From Sphingorhabdus sp. (GTDB taxonomy: Bacteria; Pseudomonadota; Alphaproteobacteria; Sphingomonadales; Sphingomonadaceae): a stretch of 64,000 bases of DNA. The position numbers were made by a program, and so were the translations under genes. The notes below the pieces were generated by a model. The model saw nothing but the letters and a program-made list of their open reading frames with translations, ran no database searches and was not told where the DNA came from. The stretch covers positions 170,143 through 234,142 of the forward strand of contig NZ_JAAVVZ010000003.1 in NCBI RefSeq assembly GCF_023910635.1. Direction: 5' to 3'. Position 1 is the stretch's first letter; the number at the start of each line of letters is the position of its first letter. Positions 55,604 through 64,000 of the stretch are shown here, one piece after another.

Positions 55604-55705
55604 GCGGCCCCACCTCAAAAGTTATATTTCCCATGCTATGGACTAGCTGGATGAGCGCATGATGAACAGGCGACAATGCGTGTCCAATGCGCGTCAAACT
55701 GAACC

Positions 55706-55720
55706 TAGGTCCTGACCCTA
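55706..55720. repeat. Tip of the TA-inserting element
   Basis: TAGGTCCTGACCCTA is identical to 35323-35337, the right end of the element that splits rhuM, including the flanking TA. The match stops there, so it is a solo end or remnant, located about 90 bp before tRNA-Ser. Confidence 0.55.
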
Positions 55721-55812
55721 AGCCCCTAGTTTTCTTCTTATCCGTCGTCTGTGTCAATAACCATTGCAGCCAGATGCTTGGGCCGCTATAGGCCGCCGAT
55801 GCCAAGCGCACA

Positions 55813-55905
55813 GGAGACGTGGGTGAGTGGCTGAAACCAACGGTTTGCTAAACCGTCGTACTGGTAAATCCGGTACCGAGGGTTCGAATCCCTCCGTCTC
55901 CGCCA
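55813..55905 (+). tRNA. tRNA-Ser (GCT)
   Basis: Class II tRNA with acceptor arms GGAGACG and CGTCTCC, anticodon stem ACGGT/ACCGT with GCT anticodon in TTTGCTAAA context, a long variable arm, T loop TTCGAAT, and encoded CCA at 55903-55905. 93 nt with CCA. The next gene starts 34 bp later. Confidence 0.96.
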
Positions 55906-55939
55906 ATCTGTGGCCTTGCCAAAGGAAACGTGCGAACCC

Positions 55940-57208
55940 ATGTCGAGAAAACGAAAAGGCCGCACGCGTTTTTTTTCGGCCTTGCGCGGGAAATCGCCGT
56001 TTTTTTGGATAAAAACCATCCTCATATTGGTTGTCACAGGCTATCTCGCCTGGCTTTCCTTCATTCATGCGGTGGCCAACATTACATGGGATCGCAACCC
56101 CGATGTCGCGTTACGATATGTGCCGGACCACCCCTTGGCATTATCGCGCAAAGCCGACGAAATGTTTGCCGAAAAGCAAGATCCTGCAACCTTGGCCAAG
56201 GTTGAAGCAATGGCGAAGCAGTCGCTGCGCGGCGGCGCGCTAAATCCGGTGGCCATTCGTTTGCTGGGCTATGTCGCGGATGTGCGGGGCGACACCAAAA
56301 AAGCACGTGAGTTGATGTTGCTGTCACACAAAGTATCCCGCCGGGACTTTGGCACGCAATTATGGCTGATCGAAGATGCCGTGGCGCGGGGGGACAAGAA
56401 ACAGGCGCTGTATCATTACGACATCGCGATGCGCACAACACCCAGCAGCTTCCCGATATTGTTCCCGACATTGACTGGCGCGCTCAGCGACCCTGAAGTG
56501 CGCGTTGCATTGGCACCCATTGTTCGGCAAGCGCCCATCTGGCTGCCATCCTATCTTAGCGAAGCCATCAATACCGTCGAAAACCCCGCGAATCTGGCCG
56601 ATGTTTTGGTGAAGGCTGGGGGACTGCCTGAAGAAGAGGTCTATCAAAATTTGTCCAATGCCTTGCTCGGGCAGTTGGCGGCCAAGAATAAATTTCCGGC
56701 CTTCCGGCAATATTATCTGACCCTCAAGGGCAACAAGCCTGCGGCCTTCCAATCGGCGGCGCTCACCAAAGACACGGTTAATGTGCGTTATCCCGCCATG
56801 GGCTGGCAGGTCGTAGAAAATGTCGGCATTGGCGGATCATTTTCGCAACCCGACACTAAGGGACGGGTTTCGCTTTCTGCTTTTGCAGGGTCGGGGGAGC
56901 GCGGCGAAGTGATGCGCAAAATGCTTTTCCTTGAACCCGGAAATTACCGCTTTCAGGCGCGATATTCGGCGCTGGAAGGGGTATCTGACGCAGAAATTCG
57001 CTGGGATTTGCAGTGTATTTCCGCCGCGGGTAATGTCGACAAATGGTTTGTCTCAACGCCTGTGCGTCGAGGAAATTTTGCGCAAGTTCAGGATTTCAAT
57101 ATTGATAAGGCCTGCCCGAACCAGTTGCTGATATTGCAGGCAGCAGGCGGCAGCAATCAACTCGGCGCGGAATTCACGCTTCGGTCGGTTGATATAACGT
57201 CTCGATAA
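55940..57208 (+). CDS. Hypothetical membrane-anchored TPR-like protein
   Basis: 422 residues, function unknown. A basic N-terminus (SRKRKGRTRF) is followed by one membrane helix near 25-47, then a helical region with TPR-like organisation (about 60-290) and a C-terminal beta-rich domain (about 300-420, SLSAFAGSGERGEVMRKM, then RFQARYSALEG). Similar proteins in sphingomonads occur near polysaccharide genes, but none are here. The ATG at 55940 fits the topology. Confidence 0.78.
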   Translation: MSRKRKGRTRFFSALRGKSPFFWIKTILILVVTGYLAWLSFIHAVANITWDRNPDVALRYVPDHPLALSRKADEMFAEKQDPATLAKVEAMAKQSLRGGALNPVAIRLLGYVADVRGDTKKARELMLLSHKVSRRDFGTQLWLIEDAVARGDKKQALYHYDIAMRTTPSSFPILFPTLTGALSDPEVRVALAPIVRQAPIWLPSYLSEAINTVENPANLADVLVKAGGLPEEEVYQNLSNALLGQLAAKNKFPAFRQYYLTLKGNKPAAFQSAALTKDTVNVRYPAMGWQVVENVGIGGSFSQPDTKGRVSLSAFAGSGERGEVMRKMLFLEPGNYRFQARYSALEGVSDAEIRWDLQCISAAGNVDKWFVSTPVRRGNFAQVQDFNIDKACPNQLLILQAAGGSNQLGAEFTLRSVDITSR

Positions 57209-57280
57209 ACAAGACGCGCCGGGCCGCACATTCCGGCCAAGCCCTTTACGGCGCTGGCGTCCTCCTAAAGGTCGATGCCC

Positions 57281-58159
57281 TCAGGCTCCCCCCGCAATCT
57301 TATCCTGAGTCTTGGTATCGAAATCGCTTGCGTCATGCCGTTCGTGCAACTGGCTGGCGGGGTCGCCCATGACACGGTTGACCATACGCCCGCGTTTGAC
57401 GGCAGGCCGCTCGGCGATCTGATCGGTCCAGCGAATGACATTTTTATATTCATGCACCGAAAGGAACGCCCCCGCGTTGTAAATCAATCCTTTGACTAGC
57501 GCGCCATACCAAGGCCAAATCGCCATATCTGCAATGGTGTAAGCGTCACCCGCCATATATTCCCGCTCTGCCAAATTGCGGTCAAGAACGTCCAATTGCC
57601 GTTTTACCTCCATGGCAAAACGGTCAATGGCATATTCGATCTTAAACGGCGCATAGGCATAAAAATGACCAAAACCGCCGCCCAGATAAGGACCACTGCC
57701 CATTTGCCACATCAGCCAGTTGATGGTCTCGGTCCGCGCATGATGCTCGGTCGGGAGGAACGCACCGAATTTCTCCGCCAGATACAAAAGGATCGATCCT
57801 GATTCGAAAACCCGCGTTGGCGTGGGCGTTGAATGATCGAACAAAGCGGGGATTTTGGAATTGGGGTTGGCGTCGACAAAGCCGCTGGAAAACTGGTTGC
57901 CATCGCGGATGTTGACCAGCCACGCATCATATTCCGCGCCTTGATGGCCAAGCGCCAACAACTCCTCAAGCATTACGGTGACCTTCACGCCATTGGGCGT
58001 AGCCAGCGAATATAGCTGCATCGGGTGTTTGCCGACTGGGCGTTCTTTGTCATGGGTGGCGCCTGCAATTGGTCGGTTGATATTGGCGAACTGGCCGCCA
58101 TTTTCGGTATTCCATTCCCAGACGTCGGCTTGGGTGTATTCGGAAAATGTCTGGGTCAT
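57281..58159 (-). CDS. yghU: Glutathione-dependent disulfide-bond oxidoreductase (YghU-type GST)
   Basis: Glutathione transferase-fold protein of the Nu class, 292 residues. The N-terminal extension (WEWNTENGGQFANINRPIAG) and PVGKHPMQLYSLATPNG are typical of YghU, which binds two glutathiones and reduces disulfides or peroxides. The C-terminal helical domain contains YMAGDAYTIADMAIWPWYG. GAGGAACCCCC precedes the ATG. Divergent from an enoyl-CoA hydratase. Confidence 0.92.
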   Translation of the reverse strand: MTQTFSEYTQADVWEWNTENGGQFANINRPIAGATHDKERPVGKHPMQLYSLATPNGVKVTVMLEELLALGHQGAEYDAWLVNIRDGNQFSSGFVDANPNSKIPALFDHSTPTPTRVFESGSILLYLAEKFGAFLPTEHHARTETINWLMWQMGSGPYLGGGFGHFYAYAPFKIEYAIDRFAMEVKRQLDVLDRNLAEREYMAGDAYTIADMAIWPWYGALVKGLIYNAGAFLSVHEYKNVIRWTDQIAERPAVKRGRMVNRVMGDPASQLHERHDASDFDTKTQDKIAGGA

Positions 58160-58306
58160 GGGGGTTCCTCAAATATTCGGGTGTTGGTCCGGTGTAGGGC
58201 TGTGCTGGAACAATGCCGGGGTGTGAGACGGCGCGCACAACTTTTCAAGTTGACGTGAACGTAAAGCAAGGCTTTAGTCGGATGATTACACCAAGGGAGA
58301 GCCAAT

Positions 58307-58987
58307 ATGTCCGCCACAGTCGAGATCGCCAACGACATCGCCTTGATCCGCATGGACGATAATAAGGCCAATGCGATCAACTTCGAGATGATTGCCGCGC
58401 TCAACGCCGCGCTCGACACCGCCGAGGCCGAAGCAAAAGCGATTGTCCTGACTGGACGTGAAGGGCGGTTCTCCGGCGGATTTGACCTGAACGCTTTTGC
58501 CAGCCTTGGCCCCGATGGCGTGTATAAGTTGCTGGATGCGGGCGCGGAACTGTTGTTGCGCCTGTATGGCGGACCGCTGCCCGTGGTGGCGGCCTGCACT
58601 GGCCATGCGATCGCCATGGGCGTGTTCATCCTGCACGCGTGCGACACGCGCATTGGCACCGCGGGCGACTATAAAATCGGCGCGAATGAGGCGATTACGG
58701 GTATGAACTTGCCCATCTTTGCAATGGAGCTGGCGCGGGATCGGCTTCATCCAGCACATCTGACCCGCGCGATGGTGCAGGGCTTTATCTACACCCCCGA
58801 AGGCGCCGTTGAGGCGGGCTATCTGGATATGCTGGCACCCGCAAATGAGGTGGAAGCGAAAGCCTTAGCCGTTGCCGGCCAACTCGCGCAGCTCCCCGCC
58901 CCTGCATATGCATGGAACAAAAAGGCCATCCGCAAAGCAACGCTCGACCGCATCCGCGCAAGCCTGGGCGCGCATCATAAGGTGTGA
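58307..58987 (+). CDS. Enoyl-CoA hydratase/isomerase family protein
   Basis: Crotonase-fold enzyme, 226 residues, somewhat shorter than FadB-type hydratases (about 260). The oxyanion-hole segments are FSGGFDLNAF and ACTGHAIAMGVF; one catalytic acid position appears as GANEAITGMNLP. The exact CoA substrate is unknown. AAGGGAGA precedes the ATG. Its stop is three bases from the start of the repeat that brackets the DUF559 gene. Confidence 0.87.
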   Translation: MSATVEIANDIALIRMDDNKANAINFEMIAALNAALDTAEAEAKAIVLTGREGRFSGGFDLNAFASLGPDGVYKLLDAGAELLLRLYGGPLPVVAACTGHAIAMGVFILHACDTRIGTAGDYKIGANEAITGMNLPIFAMELARDRLHPAHLTRAMVQGFIYTPEGAVEAGYLDMLAPANEVEAKALAVAGQLAQLPAPAYAWNKKAIRKATLDRIRASLGAHHKV

Positions 58988-58989
58988 AA

Positions 58990-59151
58990 TCCCCTCTCCC
59001 GGTGGGAGAGGATACGAAGCCTTGGCGCTTGCGCTTAGGCGGAGTTGGTGAGGGGTTCTGCCTTCCCGACAGAACACAGCCCCTCACCCAGCTACGACTA
59101 GCAAGCAAGCTTGCAAGTCTGCGCAACCCTCTCCCACAGGAGAGGGGGTTA
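58990..59151 (+). repeat. Repeat bracketing DUF559 gene, left copy
   Basis: About 162 bp with CCCTCTCC-loop-GGGAGAGG hairpins at both ends and internal blocks AGGCGGAGTTGGTGAGGG, CCCCTCACC and CGACTAGC. It is homologous, in inverted orientation, to 59572-59752. The DUF559 stop codon (59149-59151) lies inside its last bases. Confidence 0.85.
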
Positions 59152-59496
59152 CGCCCCCTTTGCGTTCAAAACGGCAAGCCGGATCATCTCCAGCACATCT
59201 TCTGTATTCGCCAATACATCTTCATTCCAGAATCGGATGACGCTATAGCCCGCCGCCTCCAACGCCCTGGTTCGCGCCGCGTCCTTCTCGATCTGAACAT
59301 TATGCTGCCCGCCGTCCAGTTCGACAATCAGCTTGGCCTCGACACATAAAAAGTCTGCTACATAAGGCTCCACCGGCACCTGAAACCGAAACTTCGCCCC
59401 CTCCATCTGGCGGTTACGCAAATAGCGCCAAAGTCTGGCCTCAGCCTCAGTCCGCTCCCGGCGAAGTATCCGCGCAACAGGCGTAAGCCGTTTCAT
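59149..59496 (-). CDS. DUF559 domain protein (Vsr/PD-(D/E)XK-like endonuclease fold)
   Basis: 115 residues. DUF559 proteins share the fold of very-short-patch-repair endonucleases; activity is unproven. Conserved features here: an N-terminal RILRRERTEAEARLWRYLR, the putative catalytic strip VADFLCVEAKLIVELDGGQH and the ending VIRFWNEDVLANTEDVL. The start is the ATG at 59496. The gene is flanked on both sides by inverted copies of a 160-180 bp repeat, and its stop overlaps one copy, suggesting gene and repeat travel together. Confidence 0.87.
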   Translation of the reverse strand: MKRLTPVARILRRERTEAEARLWRYLRNRQMEGAKFRFQVPVEPYVADFLCVEAKLIVELDGGQHNVQIEKDAARTRALEAAGYSVIRFWNEDVLANTEDVLEMIRLAVLNAKGA

Positions 59497-59571
59497 AAGA
59501 GATGCTTAGCACTTTCCTTCTGCAATTGTGAAGGGGTTTCGCCCTGTCGGGAAGGTTGTTAGGCATGGGCC

Positions 59572-59752
59572 TAACCCCCTCTCCTTTGGGAGAGGCAGCG
59601 AGACTTGCGATCTCTGATCGCTAGTCGCAGCGGTGAGGGGTACTGCGCCATCGGAAGAACGCACCCCCTCACCAACTCCGCCTAATTCCCCCGGATTACA
59701 TCCGGGGTCATAAGGCTCCATATCCTCTCCCACAGGAGAGGGGGTTTTTGGC
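59572..59752 (-). repeat. Repeat bracketing DUF559 gene, right copy
   Basis: Read on the minus strand it follows the left copy (58990-59151) block by block. It carries an extra hairpin at 59688-59707 (CCCCGGAT/ATCCGGGG arms) of another REP-like type, inserted between the end hairpin and the AGGCGGAGTTGGTGAGGG block. The copy lies 75 bp from the DUF559 start. Confidence 0.85.
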
Positions 59753-59759
59753 TTGCTCG

Positions 59760-59846
59760 CGGCTTTGTGTCTTTGTGTGAGATTATGATTTTCAACGCTG
59801 CGCGGGTGGTTCGCACGAAGACACGAAGACACGAAGACGCGAAGAT
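59760..59846. repeat. Second copy of the dispersed inverted-repeat family
   Basis: TTTGTGTCTTTGTG at its left and GGTTCGCACGAAGAC at its right match the arms of the palindrome at 20511-20563. The right side is extended by about four tandem 8-bp units of ACGAAGAC. The centre is longer and unlike the first copy. Confidence 0.7.
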
Positions 59847-59849
59847 GGC

Positions 59850-59975
59850 CTAAACACGGCAGCGCACAGGCAAAACTTCATTTTCGTCGCTGAGTTGAAT
59901 TGCGACACCACATCCTTGAATATGGCATCCTTTTATAGATGTAAAACCGGGTAAAACGGTCTCATCAACGGACAA
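59850..59975 (-). CDS. Possible small open frame downstream of the aminopeptidase (doubtful)
   Basis: A 41-codon frame from a TTG at 59975 to TAG at 59850-59852 has protein-like composition (LPGFTSIKGCHIQGCG, then a charged tail). There is no good ribosome site and no ATG. It could be a real small gene, a remnant, or chance. The rest of 59753-59997 is repeat and unremarkable sequence. Confidence 0.2.
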   Translation of the reverse strand: MSVDETVLPGFTSIKGCHIQGCGVAIQLSDENEVLPVRCRV

Positions 59976-59997
59976 CTCAATTTTCTCCAGAACAACC

Positions 59998-61806
59998 TCA
60001 TCCCCGCACCAACCCTACACAAGCCTCCGTCGCCCACGCCAGCGCGTCACCCTCCAACTGTGGCCTGACAATATCAAGCACCTTAATGTGGTAATCATTC
60101 CACCAGCGCAGTTCGTCGGTATTGAGCAAACTGACATCCACCAAATTCTTGTCAATCGGCGCGAAGGTCAGTGTTTCAAACCCGAAATAGCGGCCTTCTG
60201 CGCCTGCAATCTGACGTTCCTCGACCAGCACGAGATTTTCGATGCGGATGCCATATTCGCCTTGTTTGTAGTAACCGGGCTCGTTCGACAGGATCATGCC
60301 CGCTTGCAATGGCTCGTCGCTGCCTGCCTGACCGCCAGCGAACTTCGCAATGCGTTGGGGCCCTTCATGCACTGCTAGGAAACTGCCGACGCCATGGCCC
60401 GTGCCATGGGCGTAATCGAGGCCGGCCTGCCAGAGCGAGGCGCGCGCCATGCTGTCCAATTGCGCGCCTCTGGTGCCTTCGGGGAAGACGGCGCAGGCCA
60501 AGGCAATATGGCCCTTGAGAACGCGGGTGAAGCGGTCCTTCATCTCGGCGGTGGGTTCGCCCGGGCCGACCCAGATGGTGCGGGTAACGTCGGTGGTGCC
60601 GTCCAAATATTGTCCGCCGCTATCGACGAGATAGATGCTGTTGGGTGCAATGCTGCGGTTGGTGCTTTCATCGACCTTATAATGGCAATGCGCGCCATTG
60701 GGGCCAGTGGCCGAGATGGTGTCGAACGACAAATCCTTGAGCATGCCGGTATCTTCGCGGAATGCCTTCAACCGTGCGGCGGCGGATAATTCATTCAATT
60801 CGCCTTTATACGCGGTTTCGCGCATCCAATGCAGGAACCGGCTTAACGCGGCGCCATCGCGGGCTTGCGCGGCGCGGTGGCCGGATTGTTCGATAGGGTT
60901 TTTGACCGCCTTGGGCAGGATGGTCGGGTCGCGCGCCTCGATGATGTGCGCCCCGCCAGCTTGCAGTGCGCCAAAGATGGCGGCGACCGCCCGGTCGGGG
61001 TCAACGGCAATGCGCTTGCCGGTCATCGACCGCAGTTCCGGCACAAATTCCGACGGATCGCGCAAGCGCACGGCATTCCCGAGATGCGCGCGTACCGCGT
61101 CGTCAACCTTTTCGGGCGCGACAAAAAGGTCCGCCGTGCCATCGGCATGGGCAAGCACAAAGCTGAGCGCGACGGGGGTGTTCGCCACGTCGGAGCCGCG
61201 GATGTTCAGTAACCACGCCACCGAATCGAGCGCGGAAATAACGGTGCTATCGAGCGTGTTCGCCGTCAGCCACTCGGCCACAGCGGCGCGTTTTTCGGCG
61301 CTGCTCTGCCCTGCATATTGGGTGTCATGTACGATGAGCTTGGCCACGCTTTTCTGCGGCTGTTCGGCCCACACCCTGTCGATTGGATTGCTTTTGACCG
61401 CAATCAGCTCAGCGCCCTTGGTGGCCAGTGCCTTGGTCGCGCTTTCGACCCAGCCTTTGGTATGGACCCATGCGTCATAGCCGATGCGCGCGCCACCCGG
61501 GGCATATTCTTGCAACCAGTCGGCGATGCTGGTTTGCGGTACGCCCACATATTGCCAGTTTTTGCCATCGACTTGTTCTCGCACCTGCAACGTGTAACGG
61601 CCATCGGTGAAGATCGCCGCCTGTTCAGACAATACCACCGCTGACCCAGCAGACCCCCCAAAACCCGTAAGCCAACCAAGCCGTTGCGCATAATCGCCGA
61701 CATATTCCGACATATGTTCGTCGCATATGGGCACGACAAAGCCGTCCAGTTGTTCTTTCTTCAATTGTGCGCGCAGGGCGGCGAGGCGGTCTTCATAGCT
61801 AGACAT
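59998..61806 (-). CDS. Xaa-Pro aminopeptidase, M24B family
   Basis: Cytoplasmic metallopeptidase removing N-terminal residues before proline. 602 residues, the long three-domain type (two creatinase-like N domains, then the pita-bread catalytic domain from about 310). Metal ligands appear in LVDSGGQYLDGTTDVTRT, GTGHGVGSFLAVHEGP, NEPGYY and GIRIENLVLV. Starts at the ATG at 61806, divergent from the oligopeptidase gene; both act on peptides. Confidence 0.92.
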   Translation of the reverse strand: MSSYEDRLAALRAQLKKEQLDGFVVPICDEHMSEYVGDYAQRLGWLTGFGGSAGSAVVLSEQAAIFTDGRYTLQVREQVDGKNWQYVGVPQTSIADWLQEYAPGGARIGYDAWVHTKGWVESATKALATKGAELIAVKSNPIDRVWAEQPQKSVAKLIVHDTQYAGQSSAEKRAAVAEWLTANTLDSTVISALDSVAWLLNIRGSDVANTPVALSFVLAHADGTADLFVAPEKVDDAVRAHLGNAVRLRDPSEFVPELRSMTGKRIAVDPDRAVAAIFGALQAGGAHIIEARDPTILPKAVKNPIEQSGHRAAQARDGAALSRFLHWMRETAYKGELNELSAAARLKAFREDTGMLKDLSFDTISATGPNGAHCHYKVDESTNRSIAPNSIYLVDSGGQYLDGTTDVTRTIWVGPGEPTAEMKDRFTRVLKGHIALACAVFPEGTRGAQLDSMARASLWQAGLDYAHGTGHGVGSFLAVHEGPQRIAKFAGGQAGSDEPLQAGMILSNEPGYYKQGEYGIRIENLVLVEERQIAGAEGRYFGFETLTFAPIDKNLVDVSLLNTDELRWWNDYHIKVLDIVRPQLEGDALAWATEACVGLVRG

Positions 61807-61860
61807 TTCGGACTTCCGTTCATATGGTTATCTTATCTATATACGCTAGGAAGGTTTGTC

Positions 61861-64000
61861 ATGAAAGCTCTGCTCCCACTCATTTTTGCAACCAGCGCAT
61901 TATCCTCGCCCGCATTCGCCCAGAAAGAACCCATGACCGAAAAAGCCGCCGCGCAAATCAAGCCTCCTGTCGCCGTCAAGCGTCCGCATCAGGCAACCTA
62001 TCACAATGTGACGATTACCGATGATTATCACTGGCTACGCGATTCAAGCTATCCAACGATTGATGATGCCGAGATATTGGCGCATCTCAATGCCGAAAAC
62101 GCCTATTTCGAAGCACAAATGGCACCGCAGGCCAAGCTGACCGAAACGATTTTTCAGGAAATGAAAGGCCGCGTCAAAGAAGATGACAGCAGCGTTCCGC
62201 AAAAGGATGGCGACTATATCTATTGGTCGAAATTCGAAGAGGGCGCGCAATATCGCAAGCATTATCGCAAGCCCGTCGCCGGCGGCACGGACCAGCTTAT
62301 CCTTGACGAAAATGAGCTCGCCAAGGGCAAGGCCTATTTCCGCCTTGGTGCCGCAGAGATCAGCCCTGATGGCAAGATTTTGGCCTATGCTTATGATGAT
62401 AACGGGTCGGAACGCTTCGACCTGCATTTCCGCAATTTGGAAACCGGCGAAAAATTGGCCGACATCATCCCCGGCACGCTGTCCAGCATTGTCTGGTCAT
62501 CGGACGGCAAGGGCGTTGTCTATGGCCTTGCCAACGAAAATTGGCGCACCGACAATGCGTGGTATCACAAATTGGGCGATGAACTCAGCAAGGCGAAGCT
62601 GCTGTATAAGGAGCAGGATATCGGCTTTAGCGTCGGCGTTGGCCTGACCGCGCAAGAGGATTGGATCGTCATTGGCGCGGGCGACAATGTCACCAGCGAA
62701 GTGCGCTTGGTGCCCGCCAATGATCCGACCGCGCCGCCCATCATGGTATCCCCGCGCAAAACCGGACGGCAATATAGCGTCGATGTCCGCGACGGCGCAT
62801 TGTTCATTCTGACCAATGATGATCATGTGAACTTCCGCGTGGCCACCGCCAGTATGAAGGCACCTGCTGACTGGAAAACATTGATTGCCGGGTCCGACCG
62901 CCATTATTTGACTGGCCTGTCGTTGTTCAAGAATTTCTATGTGACCGAAGGCCGTATAGATGGCCTCGATCAAGTCGAAATCCGCGATTATGCCGATGCC
63001 AAAAAGGTTGAGCGGATCAAATTTCCCGAGGCAAGCTATGACGCCGGCTTGGGCGACAACCCCGAATATGATGTGACGAAGCTGCGGCTTGGGTATGAAT
63101 CAATGGTCACGCCCGACACGGTGTTTGACTACCACCTCGCCGACGGTCGTCTGGAAACATTGAAGGTGCAGGAAATCCCCAGCGGATATGATCCTGCCCA
63201 ATATGTCACCGAGCGCGTGATGATCACCGCGCGCGACGGGACGAAGGTGCCGGTTTCCATCCTCTCCAAAAAGGGTTTCAAGAAAGACGGCAGTCAGCCG
63301 CTGCATCTCTATGCCTATGGCGCATATGGTTACGCGATGCCGCCGGGCTTCAGCGCCAACCGGCTGTCGATGGTCGACCGCGGCTTTGCGTATGCGATTG
63401 CGCATATTCGTGGTGGCGATGATTTGGGCTATCAATGGTATCTGGATGGCAAGCTGACCAAGCGGACCAACACCTTCAACGACTTTGTCGATGCGGCCAA
63501 GGGCCTGATCGACCTGGGCTTCACCAGCAAGGGCAAGGTGACCGCAAGTGGCGGTTCGGCGGGCGGCGAACTCATGGGCGCTGTCGTCAATCAGGCACCG
63601 GAATTGTTCGGCGCGGTGGTTAGCCATGTCGCCTTTGTCGATGTGCTCAACACCATGTTGGATAAGGACCTGCCATTGACGCCGGGCGAATGGCCCGAAT
63701 GGGGCAACCCGATCACCGACAAAGCTGCGTTCGATTATATCCGCAGCTATTCGCCTTATGACAATGTCGAAGCAAAAGCCTATCCGCCCATGCTATGGAC
63801 CGCAGGCCTGAACGACCCACGCGTCACTTATTGGGAACCCGCCAAGATGGTGGCAAAGCTGCGCGACATGAAGACCGACGACAATGTGCTTTTGCTCAAA
63901 ACCAACATGGGCGCAGGCCATGGCGGCAAGTCCGGACGGTTCGAACGCTTGCGCGAAAATGCCGAAGAGGCGGCGTTTATTGTGTGGCAGATGGGGTTGG
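61861..64000 (+). CDS. Prolyl oligopeptidase family serine peptidase (oligopeptidase B-like), runs off window end
   Basis: S9A serine peptidase, 713 codons in the window with the stop not reached. Residues 1-21 look like a signal peptide ending AFAQ, so this copy is probably periplasmic. The beta-propeller (about 95-430) is followed by the hydrolase domain with GGSAGG (S566), LNDPR (D652) and GAGHGG (H687), a complete triad. The overall pattern, including KRPHQATYHNVTITDDYHWLRD split near its end, is closer to oligopeptidase B (PtrB) than to prolyl endopeptidase. Divergent from the Xaa-Pro aminopeptidase with a 54-bp shared promoter region. Confidence 0.92.
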   Translation, partial: MKALLPLIFATSALSSPAFAQKEPMTEKAAAQIKPPVAVKRPHQATYHNVTITDDYHWLRDSSYPTIDDAEILAHLNAENAYFEAQMAPQAKLTETIFQEMKGRVKEDDSSVPQKDGDYIYWSKFEEGAQYRKHYRKPVAGGTDQLILDENELAKGKAYFRLGAAEISPDGKILAYAYDDNGSERFDLHFRNLETGEKLADIIPGTLSSIVWSSDGKGVVYGLANENWRTDNAWYHKLGDELSKAKLLYKEQDIGFSVGVGLTAQEDWIVIGAGDNVTSEVRLVPANDPTAPPIMVSPRKTGRQYSVDVRDGALFILTNDDHVNFRVATASMKAPADWKTLIAGSDRHYLTGLSLFKNFYVTEGRIDGLDQVEIRDYADAKKVERIKFPEASYDAGLGDNPEYDVTKLRLGYESMVTPDTVFDYHLADGRLETLKVQEIPSGYDPAQYVTERVMITARDGTKVPVSILSKKGFKKDGSQPLHLYAYGAYGYAMPPGFSANRLSMVDRGFAYAIAHIRGGDDLGYQWYLDGKLTKRTNTFNDFVDAAKGLIDLGFTSKGKVTASGGSAGGELMGAVVNQAPELFGAVVSHVAFVDVLNTMLDKDLPLTPGEWPEWGNPITDKAAFDYIRSYSPYDNVEAKAYPPMLWTAGLNDPRVTYWEPAKMVAKLRDMKTDDNVLLLKTNMGAGHGGKSGRFERLRENAEEAAFIVWQMGL

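Noticed and set aside
59808..59846. CRISPR-like array in the tandem ACGAAGAC units
   Set aside because: The units are 8 bp and contiguous without spacers, so this is a simple tandem repeat; no cas gene is present.

Overview
The window reads as a chromosomal segment of an alphaproteobacterium, most likely a member of the Sphingomonadales (Sphingopyxis/Sphingorhabdus-like). This is inferred from the gene set (COQ9, DUF1491, DUF1134/EipA-like protein, MmcB, an alphaproteobacterial ubiquinol-cytochrome c chaperone, a large TonB-dependent receptor), from a GTTC-N7-GTTC type LexA site, and from repeat families that I associate with sphingomonads. Coding density is high and most genes are housekeeping. 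No rRNA, CRISPR array, prophage or integrase was seen.

Layout. 1-831: 5' part of hemE on the minus strand. 832-1133: an AT-rich, DnaA-box-bearing divergent intergenic region whose neighbours (hemE on one side, ppsR-maf-aroE-coaE-dnaQ on the other) match the Caulobacter origin; it is the best oriC candidate. 1134-7636: rightward cluster ppsR, maf, aroE, coaE, dnaQ, hpf, ptsN, DUF1491, a cell-wall hydrolase and an SOS-box-controlled mmcB. 7646-13197: DUF3604 protein, sterol-desaturase-like hydroxylase, old-yellow-enzyme reductase, EamA transporter, COQ9. 13230-18667: feoAB, ssb, a TVP38 membrane protein overlapping a MerA-like flavoprotein, and a CDP-alcohol phosphatidyltransferase. 18680-25585: yceD, cytochrome bc1 chaperone, bamE, a repeat-filled gap, malic enzyme, mutS. 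25590-32626: nucleoside and queuosine-precursor transporters, argB, yggT, folD, lipoprotein, marC, Lon-substrate-domain protein, cnoX-type thioredoxin. 32803-35517: tRNA-Gly followed by a rhuM gene cut in two by a nested pair of TA-targeting mobile elements. 35579-43538: fatty-acid desaturase, GH42 beta-galactosidase, prfC, and a TetR regulator divergent from a TonB receptor. 43591-48312: pheT, pheS, a REP-bracketed GIY-YIG gene, rplT, rpmI. 48420-54827: AraC regulator, hisN-like phosphatase, prs, nadE, a small membrane protein, ribD, ribE. 54824-64000: EipA-like protein, tRNA-Ser, TPR-like membrane protein, YghU-type GST, enoyl-CoA hydratase, a DUF559 gene bracketed by inverted repeat copies, an M24 aminopeptidase and an S9 oligopeptidase running off the end.

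Most notable signals: (1) the putative chromosome origin; (2) rhuM, whose reading frame is restored exactly (341 codons) when the element bounded by 31-bp perfect inverted repeats and TA duplications is removed, with an IS630 nested inside that element; (3) two unrelated small nuclease-family genes (GIY-YIG and DUF559), each tightly bracketed by inverted copies of its own repeat family, a layout that recalls RAYT-REP systems and may be a little-described nuclease-linked repeat system; (4) a perfect LexA box in front of mmcB; (5) a palindromic operator overlapping a sigma70-like promoter between tetR and the TonB receptor; (6) a structured repeat between rpmI and rplT. All of this comes from reading the sequence; no search, alignment or folding program was run.
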